From Myxococcales bacterium (GTDB lineage: Bacteria; Myxococcota_A; Polyangia; Polyangiales; Ga0077539): a DNA stretch of 64,000 nucleotides. The stretch spans positions 17,049-81,048 of the forward strand of contig JAUSAZ010000012.1 of NCBI GenBank assembly GCA_030652255.1, given 5' to 3'. Both the position numbers and the translations under genes were made by a program. Positions 40,260-48,908 of the stretch are shown in pieces. The first letter of the stretch is position 1. Each line of letters opens with the position of its first letter. The notes below the pieces were generated by a model. The model saw nothing but the letters and a program-made list of their open reading frames with translations, was not told the DNA's origin and searched no databases.

Positions 40260-41066
40260 TCAGGGCCCTCCGGGGGCGGGGCCCGCGATGAGGTACCAGG
40301 AGAAGGGCCGCTCGCTGTCGAGCACCGCGCGGGTCTCCTGCTCGATCGCGCGGCGGCGCGCGTCGGCCGCCTCGCCGCTCGTCCTCGGCGCGACGGCCAG
40401 CGGGGCGCGCGCGTCGACCCGACCTGCGGAGACACCCACCACCCGCACGGCGTCGCCGTCTGCGACGGGTCGTGTCCATGTCTGCACCGGCCCCTGGTCG
40501 TAGGTCGCGCCCGGCCGCCAGAAGGTCATCCCGTAGACCACCTCACCGTCGCGCCCGTCGTCGCTCAGCAGCAGGTAGGTCGACCCGGTGTCCTCGTCGA
40601 GGTGCTCCGCGCCAGGGAGCGCGCCGAGGTCGAGGGGCGTCGCGCCGAGCGCAGCCCACGCCCCGGTGGCAGCGAGCGCCTCGACGAACTCGTCCACGCA
40701 GTCGCCATCCTGTCGGTCGCTGCGGGCGTCTCCGACCGCGCCGCCCGACGAGCGACCGTAGGCGACCACCTCGTGCGCGAACGAGAGCGTGCCGCCGGGC
40801 TCGATGGCGGTGAAGTGATCGCGCGCGACGGGCGTGCGCGCCGAGAGGTAGCCCGCGACGACCACGCCCTGCCCATGCACCGGGAACACCCCCCACGACC
40901 CGGCCTGCCGGGAGCCGGCGGCGCGGGCGATCGCCTGTAGCCCCAGCGTCGCGGGCGAGATGATCCCGTCGGGACGGCGGGCCACGCGGAAGGCGATGCC
41001 GTGCACCACGCGCACGGCCGGGGTGGGCGGGGGCGGCGCGTCCATGGGCTTCGTTGCTCTCGGCAT
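40260..41066 (-). CDS. protein of unknown function
   Basis: A 268-residue protein I do not recognise, from ATG 41066 (ATG 41045 possible). No signal or membrane segment is clear. It starts with a Pro-rich segment, then beta-rich stretches such as VRVVHGIAFRVARRPDGIIS, SWGVFPVHGQGVVVAGYLSA and STYLLLSDDGRDGEVVYGMTF, with many Asp and Trp. The conserved-looking DGDAVRVVGVSAGRVDARA near the end could be a ligand-binding sandwich domain. It is the last minus-strand gene before a divergent lipoprotein gene. Confidence 0.68.
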   Translation of the reverse strand: MPRATKPMDAPPPPTPAVRVVHGIAFRVARRPDGIISPATLGLQAIARAAGSRQAGSWGVFPVHGQGVVVAGYLSARTPVARDHFTAIEPGGTLSFAHEVVAYGRSSGGAVGDARSDRQDGDCVDEFVEALAATGAWAALGATPLDLGALPGAEHLDEDTGSTYLLLSDDGRDGEVVYGMTFWRPGATYDQGPVQTWTRPVADGDAVRVVGVSAGRVDARAPLAVAPRTSGEAADARRRAIEQETRAVLDSERPFSWYLIAGPAPGGP

Positions 41067-41153
41067 GGCGGGGATGTGTACACCGCCGGGCGCTCGCGTT
41101 TCCGCCACATTCACCCGGTGAACGCCGCGCTCCCGATACACTCTCCCCCCTCG

Positions 41154-42866
41154 ATGGCCCCCCCTCCCCTCCGATCGCTCGCGCTCCTCCTCGCGCTCTT
41201 CGTCAGCGCCTGCTCCACCGGTCGCTCGGTCGTCGGCGGCCCCGCGGACGCGGCCGAGCCCGTCGACGCCACGCCCGACGCGGCCCTCGACGCCGCCGAC
41301 GCGCCCGCCCCCGTCGATGCCCCCGATGCGCCCGATGTCCGTGATGCTCCCGATGTGCCCGTGGACATCCCCGCGGCCCGCTGCACCTCGGACGGCGACT
41401 GCGCCAGCGGATCGGGCGGGCCCGCCTGCGACCTCGGCACCGGCCGCTGCGTGCCCTGCACCGCCGCCTCGGACCGCTGCCCCTCGGGCCAGTACTGCGT
41501 CGCCGCGATGAACCGCTGCGACAACGGCTGCCGCGACGACGCCGCCTGCGCCGCCACCGCCGCCACGCCCCGCTGCGAGCCCACCTCCCGCGCCTGCGTC
41601 GCGTGCGTCACCGACGAGCACTGCCCCGCGGGCAACCTCTGCGTCGGCAACGTCTGCGTCGCCGGCTGCAACGCCACCTCGCGCTGCCCCACCGGCGAGG
41701 CCTGCTGCGCGGGCGCCTGCGTCAACCCGCAGACCAACGTCGCCCACTGCGGCGCCTGCGACAGCCGCTGCGCCCTCGACCGCGCCGCCGCCGTGTGCCG
41801 CAACGCCACCTGCGCGGTGATGAGCTGCACCCTCCCCTACGGCGACTGCGACGGCAGCGCCGCCAACGGCTGCGAGGTCGACACCGCCGCGGACACGGCC
41901 CACTGCGGCGCCTGCGGCCGGGCCTGCGCGGCGCGCCCCAACGCCACCGCCACCTGCGCGGCGGCGGTCTGCGCGTACGCCTGCGACGCGGGCTTCGCCG
42001 ACTGCGACGGCGAGGCCTCCAACGGCTGCGAGGTCGACACCCGCGCCAGCGCCGAGCACTGCGGCGCGTGCGGCAGCCGCTGCGCCCCGGCGAGCGCCAC
42101 GGGGGCCTGCGTGGCGGGCGCGTGCACGGTGGCGCGCTGCGACAGCGGCCGCGCCGACTGCAACGCCAGCGCGGCGGACGGGTGCGAGGTCGCCACCGCC
42201 ACCGACGCCGCGAACTGCGGCGCCTGCGGGACGGCGTGCCCGGAGGTGGGCGGCGCGCGACGGTGCTTCGCCGGGAGCTGCGCGGCGCGGAGCTGCGCGG
42301 CCGTGCTCGCGCTCACCCCCACCGCGACGAGCGGGCCCTACCGCCTCGACCTCGACGGGGATGGCCCGATGGCCGCGCGCACCTACGCCTGCGACATGCG
42401 CGACGGGGGGTGGACCGTCGTGGCCAACCAGGTTCCGACGGAGCTGCTCGCGGACAGCAACGCGACGCTGGGCGAGGCGGCCTTCGGCGACGTCGCGCGC
42501 AGCTGGCGGCTGGGCAACCCCGACATCACCCTGGTGCGCCCCACCCTCGCGTGGCGGCTCTCCGACGAGGTCAACAACGTCTACGTCGTGCGCTCGTGCG
42601 TGGTCGACTGGAGCCGCGACTACATCGACGTGATGAGCGCCACCGAGTGCACCGTCGGGTACACCACCACGGCCCTCAACGTCGTCGTCAACGGCGCGTG
42701 GACCTACTGCTCCGCCCGCGGCATCGGGATCAACAACCTGGGCCGCAGCTGCTCCATCCGCATGAACGAGGGCGGCTTCGGCCGCGGCGTCGGCGCGCTC
42801 ACCAACGGCCGGGCCTACACCTGCGACTACAACACCGCGCGGCGGGTCTCGCTCGCCTTCCGCTGA
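41154..42866 (+). CDS. Cys-rich lipoprotein with a fibrinogen-like C-terminal domain
   Basis: A 570-residue secreted lipoprotein (lipobox V-S-A-C, Cys20). An Asp/Ala/Pro linker (VDAPDAPDVRDAPDVPVD) follows. The middle (about 78-378) has more than 50 Cys in short modules: GDCDGSAANGCEVDTAADTA and HCGACGRACA are repeated about four times in varied form. From about 380 a domain reads SGPYRLDLDGDGPMAARTYA then CDMRDGGWTVVANQ; this matches the start of fibrinogen-related (FReD) domains, which in bacteria are rare. It may bind carbohydrate or calcium on the cell surface. ATG 41154 follows a TACACT hexamer 11 bases upstream, with no RBS. Confidence 0.8.
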   Translation: MAPPPLRSLALLLALFVSACSTGRSVVGGPADAAEPVDATPDAALDAADAPAPVDAPDAPDVRDAPDVPVDIPAARCTSDGDCASGSGGPACDLGTGRCVPCTAASDRCPSGQYCVAAMNRCDNGCRDDAACAATAATPRCEPTSRACVACVTDEHCPAGNLCVGNVCVAGCNATSRCPTGEACCAGACVNPQTNVAHCGACDSRCALDRAAAVCRNATCAVMSCTLPYGDCDGSAANGCEVDTAADTAHCGACGRACAARPNATATCAAAVCAYACDAGFADCDGEASNGCEVDTRASAEHCGACGSRCAPASATGACVAGACTVARCDSGRADCNASAADGCEVATATDAANCGACGTACPEVGGARRCFAGSCAARSCAAVLALTPTATSGPYRLDLDGDGPMAARTYACDMRDGGWTVVANQVPTELLADSNATLGEAAFGDVARSWRLGNPDITLVRPTLAWRLSDEVNNVYVVRSCVVDWSRDYIDVMSATECTVGYTTTALNVVVNGAWTYCSARGIGINNLGRSCSIRMNEGGFGRGVGALTNGRAYTCDYNTARRVSLAFR

Positions 42867-42873
42867 GGCGCTC

Positions 42874-43443
42874 TCAGGGGGCTGACGGCAGGCTCCCGCG
42901 CAGCATCACGAACACCAGCACCCCGGTGACCGAGACGTAGAGCCAGATGGGCGCGAGCCAGCGCGTGACCCGGCGGTGCCGGTCGAACTGCTTGCGGAAC
43001 GCGAAGTAGAACGCCACCAGCGCCATCGGCACCACCGGCATCGAGAGCAGCACGTGGCTGGCGAGCAGCAGCAGGTACGCGACCTTCATCGGGCCGTGGC
43101 CCGCGTAGCGCGTGTCGCCGTGCACGAAGTGGTAGGTGAGGTAGCTCACCAGGAAGAGCGCCGACGCCGCGAAGGCGCTCACCATGAAGGCCCGGTGGGC
43201 GCGCATGTTCTTGCGGCGGATGGCCACCCAGCCCGCGACGAGCAGCGCCGCCGCGGTGCCGTTGAGGCACGCGTTGACCGCCGGGAGGAAGCGCAGGTCG
43301 ACGCCCCCCGCCCCGCCGCGGCGGATGAGCAGCAGCCACGCGATGAAGGCCAGCGCCACGGCGGAGACCACCGCCGTAAACGCAAAGAAGGCCCGGTCAG
43401 GGGCGGTCGAGGGGTCGCGATCGGAGGCGCTCAGGGCCGACAT
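42874..43443 (-). CDS. DUF420 membrane protein (CtaM/YozB-like)
   Basis: A 189-residue inner-membrane protein with four or five hydrophobic segments (about 19-41, 55-71, 83-103, 120-146, 165-183). Family features are LPAVNACLNGTAAALLVAGW, AIRRKNMRAHRAFMVSAFA and TYHFVHGDTRYAGHGPMK; the conserved His residues here are thought to bind metal or haem. DUF420 (CtaM in Gram-positives) assists maturation of haem-copper oxidases, but no cytochrome oxidase gene is in this window, so the function is inferred from the family only. Confidence 0.88.
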   Translation of the reverse strand: MSALSASDRDPSTAPDRAFFAFTAVVSAVALAFIAWLLLIRRGGAGGVDLRFLPAVNACLNGTAAALLVAGWVAIRRKNMRAHRAFMVSAFAASALFLVSYLTYHFVHGDTRYAGHGPMKVAYLLLLASHVLLSMPVVPMALVAFYFAFRKQFDRHRRVTRWLAPIWLYVSVTGVLVFVMLRGSLPSAP

Positions 43444-43495
43444 GGCGCGCGTTATAGGTCCCCGCCCGGCGCGTGGCGACCACCGGCGGTGGGTG

Positions 43496-44863
43496 TCACA
43501 CCATCCGGCGCCACCAGCAGGCCACCCGCTGCCACGGTGTCATCGGCGCGCGGATGGCTTCGTAGGCCCGCAGCGCGTGGGCCTCCAGGGCCTCGACGGT
43601 GCCCGCGGGGATGCCCAGCCCGAAGCGCACCCGGTCGACCTCCGCCGCCGCCGCGCCCAGCTCCGGGATCGGCGGCAGCCCCTTCGCCGCGCGCTGCGCG
43701 CCCACCTTGGCCACCAGCTCGTCGACCGTGTCCCCGGGCAGCACCCGGATGCCCACGTCGCCGAGCGCCACGGTCACGTACTCCCAGCGGCGCAGCGCGC
43801 GCTTGGTGGGCTCGTCGGCGCGCCCGCCCCGCCGCAGCCGGCGCAGGCGCCACCACCGCCGCACCGGGCGGTTGAGGAAGAACAACGGCACGAAGGGCAG
43901 CACGTCCTCGGCCTGTTCGCGGGCCTTGCGGGCGGCGCGGCTCACGGCGTCGCGCAGGGCCTGGGCGTCGGGGTGGGGCGCCCGCCGTCCCCGGGGGTCG
44001 CGCTCCCCGGGCGGCGGCGGTCGACGCTCCCGGCCGCGGGGGTCGCTGGCGCCGTCGCCGGGGCGCTGCCCCTCGCGCGGGGCGGTGCGCCAGAGGTACG
44101 GCGCGAGCGACGCGGTGGCGGCCGTGACGAGCAGCGCGAGCAGGATGAGCGCGAGCCCGCCGCGGCGGGTGAGGCGCAGCGCGGCGCCCCGCTGGTGCTG
44201 CGTGACGGTGGTCGGCGTGTCGGTGGCGCCGGCGGCCCACACGGCGTGGTGGTAGCGCCCCTGCCCCGCGAGGAAGGCGAAGTAGAGCGCCACGAGGGTG
44301 CCCAGGAGCCCGAGGGTGGTCGGGTCCCACACGCCGTCCTTCACCCCGACCTCCCAGTACCGGACGCCGCCGTGCTGCTCGATGACGGTGAGCATCGCGC
44401 CCACCCAGCACACCGCGGGGAGCCAGAGCGTGGCCAGCAGCGCGCGCCGCTGCATCGCCGCGTGCCCGCAGCTCACGCTCGTGAGGAAGGCCACGGACCC
44501 GCCCGCGACGCGCGGCCCGGCGGCGATGGCGACGGTGCACGCGAGGGTGATGATGGCGAACCACACCACCCCCTGCACCACCCAGCCCCGGAGGCGCAGC
44601 AGCGCGAGGAGGTTGCCCAGCGCGACGCCGAGGGTGCTGGCCACGACGAGCACCGGCAGCAGCACCAGGAGCTCGGGGTCGGCGCCCCAGTAGCGAAAGG
44701 CCGCGCCCAGCAGCACGACGTAGCCCGACACCAGGAGCAGCCAGTAGGTGGCGAGCAGCCAGCGGGCGCGGGCGAAGGCCTCGACGAGGGGCTCCCGGGG
44801 CGTGCCCCCGCGCCACCAGGGCGGGAGGATCATCGGGCGCCGCAGGTCGTCGACCGGGGTCAC
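43496..44863 (-). CDS. multi-spanning membrane protein of unknown function
   Basis: A 455-residue protein with about six hydrophobic segments in its first 220 residues (WLLATYWLLLVSGYVVLLGA, LLVLLPVLVVASTLGVALG, VVWFAIITLACTVAIAAG, then GLLGTLVALYFAFLAG and LALILLALLVTAATASL). The C-terminal half is cytosolic or periplasmic: a Pro/Arg-rich stretch (about 245-290), a helical zone, and IPELGAAAAEVDRVRFGLGI. No family identified. GTG 44863 overlaps the pyk stop by GTGA and is 10 codons longer than ATG 44833; the overlap argues for GTG 44863 and for co-translation with pyruvate kinase. Confidence 0.72.
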   Translation of the reverse strand: MTPVDDLRRPMILPPWWRGGTPREPLVEAFARARWLLATYWLLLVSGYVVLLGAAFRYWGADPELLVLLPVLVVASTLGVALGNLLALLRLRGWVVQGVVWFAIITLACTVAIAAGPRVAGGSVAFLTSVSCGHAAMQRRALLATLWLPAVCWVGAMLTVIEQHGGVRYWEVGVKDGVWDPTTLGLLGTLVALYFAFLAGQGRYHHAVWAAGATDTPTTVTQHQRGAALRLTRRGGLALILLALLVTAATASLAPYLWRTAPREGQRPGDGASDPRGRERRPPPPGERDPRGRRAPHPDAQALRDAVSRAARKAREQAEDVLPFVPLFFLNRPVRRWWRLRRLRRGGRADEPTKRALRRWEYVTVALGDVGIRVLPGDTVDELVAKVGAQRAAKGLPPIPELGAAAAEVDRVRFGLGIPAGTVEALEAHALRAYEAIRAPMTPWQRVACWWRRMV

Positions 44864-46263
44864 GTCGCTTGGAGCGTGTGGAGGGCGAAGGACTTGGTGC
44901 CGGTGTCGATCTGGTGCCCGGAGACCACGCCGATGGTCTCGCCGTCGTGCATCGGGAGCGTCGCGCGGGCGATGCGGGCGGCCAGCGCGAGGGTCTCGTC
45001 GGAGGCGTCGGGGAGCGAGTGCACCACCGGGATCACGCCCCACTGGAGCGCGAGCCGCTGGGCCACCTCGTGCGTCGAGGTGAGGGCGATGATGGGCGCG
45101 CGGGGGCGAAACTCCGCCACCATGTCGGCCGTGCGCCCGGAGCGGGTGAACACCACGATCGCCGCGAGGCGGGCGTGCCGGGAGGTGAGCGAGGCCGCCG
45201 CCGCGCAGGCGTGGGTGAAGTCCCAGTCGAGGCGCGAGATCTGCGGCTCGGTGAGCTTCGCGTAGAGCGGCGAGGCCTCGATCTCGCGGACGATGGTGTC
45301 CATCATCTGGACGGTGACCACGGGGTAGCGCCCGCTCGCGGTCTCGCCGGAGAGCATCAGCACGTCGGTGGCGTCGAGCACGGCGTTGGCCACGTCGGCC
45401 GCCTCGGCGCGCGTCGGCCGCGGCGAGCGGATCATGGAGTCGAGCATCTGTGTGGCCGTCACCACCAGCTTGCCCTGCGCGTTGGCCAGCTGGATGGCCC
45501 GCTTCTGCGCGAGCGGCACCTTCTCGGGGCCGAGCTCCACGCCGAGGTCGCCGCGCGCCACCATGATCCCGTCGCAGGCGGCGATGATGGCCTCGAGGTT
45601 GTCGATGGCCTCGGGCTTCTCGATCTTCGCGATGAGGGGGATGCCCTCGCCCACGACGAGGCGCGCCTCGTGGAGGTCGCTCGCGTGCCGCACGAAGGAG
45701 AGCGCGAGGTAGTCGACCCCGAGCTCGCGGGCGAGGACGGCGTCCGCGCGGTCCTTGTCGGTGAGCGCGGGCACGCTGAGCTTCGCGCCGGGGACGTTGA
45801 TGCCCTTGCGGTCGGAGAGGGTGCCGCCGACCTCCACCACGCAGTCGACGTCCTCGTCGTGGATGCCCGTCGCGCGCAGCCGCAGGAGCCCGTCGTCGAG
45901 GAGCACCGGGTCGCCGACGCGGAGGTCCTTCCACAGAGGGTACGTCATGGAGACGGAGTGCACGTCCCCGGGGACCTCCCGGGTGGTCAGCGTGAAGGCC
46001 GCGCCCTCCACGAGCTCGACGGGCCCGTTGGCGAAGGTGCGGCAGCGGATCTTCGGCCCCGAGAGGTCGCCGAGGATGGCCACGTCGCGCCCGGCGCGCG
46101 ATGCGGCAGCGCGGATGTTCTTCACCGCGGCGCGGTGGTCGTCGGGCACGCCGTGGGAGAAGTTCACCCGGAAGCCGTCGACGCCGGCCGCGATGAGGGC
46201 ATCGAGAACACCGGGCTCGCGGCTCGCGGGGCCCACCGTCGCGAGGATCTTGGCTCTACGCAT
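44860..46263 (-). CDS. pyk: pyruvate kinase
   Basis: A 467-residue glycolytic enzyme that turns phosphoenolpyruvate and ADP into pyruvate and ATP. The N-terminus reads MRRAKILATVGPASREP; then LIAKIEKPEAIDNLEAII, the signature lysine region, DGIMVARGDLGVELG with metal-binding Glu/Asp, and TATQMLDSMIRSPRPTRAE. The C-terminal domain (about 350-467) is complete, with VFTRSGRTADMVAEFRPRAP. ATG 46263 is the start of the conserved N-terminus; in-frame codons upstream are antisense to the histidine kinase gene. Its stop overlaps the membrane-protein gene. Confidence 0.97.
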   Translation of the reverse strand: MRRAKILATVGPASREPGVLDALIAAGVDGFRVNFSHGVPDDHRAAVKNIRAAASRAGRDVAILGDLSGPKIRCRTFANGPVELVEGAAFTLTTREVPGDVHSVSMTYPLWKDLRVGDPVLLDDGLLRLRATGIHDEDVDCVVEVGGTLSDRKGINVPGAKLSVPALTDKDRADAVLARELGVDYLALSFVRHASDLHEARLVVGEGIPLIAKIEKPEAIDNLEAIIAACDGIMVARGDLGVELGPEKVPLAQKRAIQLANAQGKLVVTATQMLDSMIRSPRPTRAEAADVANAVLDATDVLMLSGETASGRYPVVTVQMMDTIVREIEASPLYAKLTEPQISRLDWDFTHACAAAASLTSRHARLAAIVVFTRSGRTADMVAEFRPRAPIIALTSTHEVAQRLALQWGVIPVVHSLPDASDETLALAARIARATLPMHDGETIGVVSGHQIDTGTKSFALHTLQAT

Positions 46264-46306
46264 GGGCCGACGATGGCACGCGTCGCGGCGGGCCCACAAT
46301 GGGCGG

Positions 46307-46336
46307 TTGACAGCGCGGCGACGGCGGCCGCACGAA
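46307..46336 (+). promoter_or_regulatory. promoter candidate with consensus -35 for the histidine kinase gene
   Basis: TTGACA at 46307-46312 is a perfect sigma70 -35 hexamer, unusual in such GC-rich DNA. After 18 bases comes CACGAA (46331-46336), a weak -10. GTG 46344 follows closely. The 80-base gap is shared with divergent pyk. Confidence 0.35.
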
Positions 46337-46343
46337 CCGGGGC

Positions 46344-47933
46344 GTGAGCCTGATCGACGAGCTGCGAGAGTACCTGCGAGGGGTAGAGCGGGGGGTGACC
46401 GCGGGCGCCGCTCCGACGGTCGGGATCGATATGCCTTCGGCGCGGCGGTACTTCGTCGATGCCCTGGAGAGGCGCGAACGAAGTCATGGGATGCACAGTG
46501 TAGAAGCTTCGTTCTGGGATCGTGAGCGGAGGGACGGCTTTCTCCGAGACCTGGAAGCCGAACTGCGCGCCGGCCCCTGCGCGGAAGGGGACGCGGCGAC
46601 GTTTCGCATGCAGACCGAGGATGCAATCGACCTGCTGGTAGGTCTGCCCGGCCCATCGCTCTCGCGCACCCGTGCCCGGGAACTGGGACAGATCGTAACG
46701 ACGCTGGCCAGGGCTACCTGGGTAGGGAAGCGTCGGTTCGACGTCGCGCGGTATGCCATGGAGCTTCGCCTCGTTCGTTCTCGTGGAGCGCAGACAGAGG
46801 TCTCACCGATTGGACAGGTTCTCACGCGCATGCCGGAGGCCGACGCGGTGCACTGGCTCCTGACGGTGGAGACCCTGCAATCCCTCGGACCGTCCGATGT
46901 CTATCGAATGCCCATACAGGCAGTCATTGCTCTCGACAGGCATCCAGAGGGAACGTTCCATTCTGCCGTCGTCAGCTTCGATGACGATCGCCATCATGCG
47001 GACACTGGCGAGCGATGGCTGCTGGACCACGGCATAGTCGAGAGACTGGAATCCATTGGCCTGCTTGATCAGTGGTCGAAGCCTGATGAGCGGACGTCCG
47101 GTTATACAGTCCGCACCGCTTTCCTTCCCATGATCGCGGAGATCGCGTCCCAGAAGCCCACGCCCTTCTCCGTGCTCGCGGAGACCCTGATCGCCGAGGA
47201 GCGCGGCGCCGTGCTCCCGCGCACTGCGACCGGAGCGGAGGGCATCACCGACACGGCCACCCTCGCCCTCGAACGCCACTCGCGCATGGTCGCTCACGAG
47301 TTGCACAACAGCATCGTGCCGGTGCAGCACGCGCTACAGAAGCTCTCCGACGTCCTGGCCCAGAGCGCCCCCGACGACCAGTGGAAGGTCTACCAGCAGC
47401 GGATCAGTCGCAACGTCGAGAGGGTGCTGCGCTTCGCCACCGAGATGGCCGAGACGTCGACCCTCGCGGTCAAGCCCATCGAGCCCTTCGACGTGGCGCT
47501 CGCGATACGCGACGCCCTGGCCGAGCTCAACGGCGGGCTGGCCACCCGCGTTCAGTTCGGTCCGCCAGACGAGCTCCCGGCGGTTCGCGGCCACCGCCAT
47601 CGCTTCGTCATGGTCATGGTCAACCTGCTGCGAAACGCCGTGCAGTCTGTCAGCGATCGCGAGGTGAAGCTGCGGATCGACCTGGGCCAGGGGGCCTCAG
47701 GGCAGGTCCAGGTGGCTGTGCACGACGACGGACCCGGAGTCGAGGTGCCGTACCGCGACGCCATCTTCCAACGGAGCTTCGCGCTGCGTCCCGGGGGCTC
47801 CGGCCAGGGGCTCAGCCTCGTGCGCGATGTCGTCGAGGGCGAGATGGGCGGTTCCGTGCGATATGAGCCCAGCGACCTGGGCGGCGCCTGCTTCGTCCTG
47901 CTGCTTCCCGGTTCGTCGAGGAGGTCTCCATGA
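46344..47933 (+). CDS. cytosolic sensor histidine kinase paired with a nuclease response regulator
   Basis: A 529-residue kinase with no membrane segment. The first 300 residues are an unrecognised sensor region. The dimerisation/phosphotransfer helix has MVAHELHNSIVPVQHAL with His318; a Mg-ATP domain follows with N box NLLRNAVQ (427-434), G1 DDGPGV (461-466) and G2 GGSGQGLSL (484-492). It should autophosphorylate His318 and pass phosphate to the next gene's product. The 5' half (about 46400-47200) is less GC-rich than neighbours: 46921-46980 has 34 G/C in 60 bases against 48 in 16081-16140. ATGA overlap with the next gene. The GTG start has a TTGACA upstream. It may detect a cytosolic signal such as phage or DNA damage, which is inference. 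Confidence 0.87.
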   Translation: MSLIDELREYLRGVERGVTAGAAPTVGIDMPSARRYFVDALERRERSHGMHSVEASFWDRERRDGFLRDLEAELRAGPCAEGDAATFRMQTEDAIDLLVGLPGPSLSRTRARELGQIVTTLARATWVGKRRFDVARYAMELRLVRSRGAQTEVSPIGQVLTRMPEADAVHWLLTVETLQSLGPSDVYRMPIQAVIALDRHPEGTFHSAVVSFDDDRHHADTGERWLLDHGIVERLESIGLLDQWSKPDERTSGYTVRTAFLPMIAEIASQKPTPFSVLAETLIAEERGAVLPRTATGAEGITDTATLALERHSRMVAHELHNSIVPVQHALQKLSDVLAQSAPDDQWKVYQQRISRNVERVLRFATEMAETSTLAVKPIEPFDVALAIRDALAELNGGLATRVQFGPPDELPAVRGHRHRFVMVMVNLLRNAVQSVSDREVKLRIDLGQGASGQVQVAVHDDGPGVEVPYRDAIFQRSFALRPGGSGQGLSLVRDVVEGEMGGSVRYEPSDLGGACFVLLLPGSSRRSP

Positions 47934-48850
47934 ACACCGATGGCCGCGTGCTCATCATCGACGACGAGCGGGACATCATCGACACCTACCGCGAGATCCT
48001 CGCTGACGACGGGTACGAGAGCGAGGCCGCCATGACGGCCCCCCTCGCCCTCGCAGCGCTGAAGGCGACGGACTGGGCGGTGGTCCTGCTCGACCAGCGC
48101 CTCCGCGGGTCCAGCGACGGCAACTCGGGGCTCGACCTCCTCGACCAGATCAGGACCCGTGCGCCCTTCGCCAAGGTCATCGTCGTCACCGGCTTCGCCG
48201 ATCCCGTCTCCGTCCAGCGCGCGTTCGACCGCGGCGCCTGGGACTATCTCCAGAAGGACTCGCTCCTCACCCCGCTCCTCCGCGTGAAGGTGCGCAACGC
48301 GATGGAACTCTGGCGCGAGCGGATGCTGGGTGCGCTGTCGAAGGACAAGCGCGAGGAGGAGATCGCCTCGACCTGGAAGCAGGCGCAGGCCGAGGGCAAC
48401 CCCCAGGCGAAGGGCAAGCTCCTCGAAACGCTCATGCTCCTGATCTTCCGGTCGGTGCCGGGCTTCGAGCGCTCCGAGGTCAACGTCCAGAACGATCTCG
48501 AAGAGATCGATGTCGTAGTGCAGAACGGCTCGACCGACCCGGTCTGGCAGAAGGAGGGCACCTACCTGCTGGCCGAGTGCAAGAACCGCTCGACCGTCGT
48601 CGGCGTAGACGCGTTGAAGCTCTTCCGGATGAAGATCGAGGACCGCTACGGGCGCGCCTCGATGGGGTTCTTCATCGCTCCGGGTGGGTACGCCAGCACG
48701 GTCAACATCGAAGAGTGGACGCGCCGCAGCGGCAAGAGCCTCGTCGTGCTGCTCGACCGGGCCGACATCGATGTCCTCGTGGCGTCGACCGATCGCAACG
48801 CGACGCTCAAGGCCTTCCATCACCGCGCGGTGATCGCCGGGCACGGCTGA
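47930..48850 (+). CDS. response regulator with a PD-(D/E)xK nuclease-like output domain
   Basis: A 306-residue fusion. Residues 1-125 are a receiver: acidic pocket D11-D12, phospho-acceptor D55 in VVLLDQRLRG, switch T87 and K109 in LQKDS. After a helical linker (about 126-160), residues 161-285 look like an Mrr/restriction-endonuclease-type core: Glu166 in KLLETL, Asp194 in EEIDVVV, and E216-x-K218 in YLLAECKNRS, which are the positions of a PD-(D/E)xK active site, then GFFIAPGG. Most response regulators end in a DNA-binding domain, so this is unusual. Phosphorylation would gate DNA cleavage. ATG 47930 overlaps the kinase stop. Both nuclease activity and defence role are inferred; a degraded, non-cutting domain cannot be excluded. 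Confidence 0.82.
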   Translation: MNTDGRVLIIDDERDIIDTYREILADDGYESEAAMTAPLALAALKATDWAVVLLDQRLRGSSDGNSGLDLLDQIRTRAPFAKVIVVTGFADPVSVQRAFDRGAWDYLQKDSLLTPLLRVKVRNAMELWRERMLGALSKDKREEEIASTWKQAQAEGNPQAKGKLLETLMLLIFRSVPGFERSEVNVQNDLEEIDVVVQNGSTDPVWQKEGTYLLAECKNRSTVVGVDALKLFRMKIEDRYGRASMGFFIAPGGYASTVNIEEWTRRSGKSLVVLLDRADIDVLVASTDRNATLKAFHHRAVIAGHG

Positions 48851-48908
48851 CTCCAACGTCCCTGCCGGTCGGGTCATCGCCCGACGAACCGTGCGACGAT
48901 CCCGCCCC

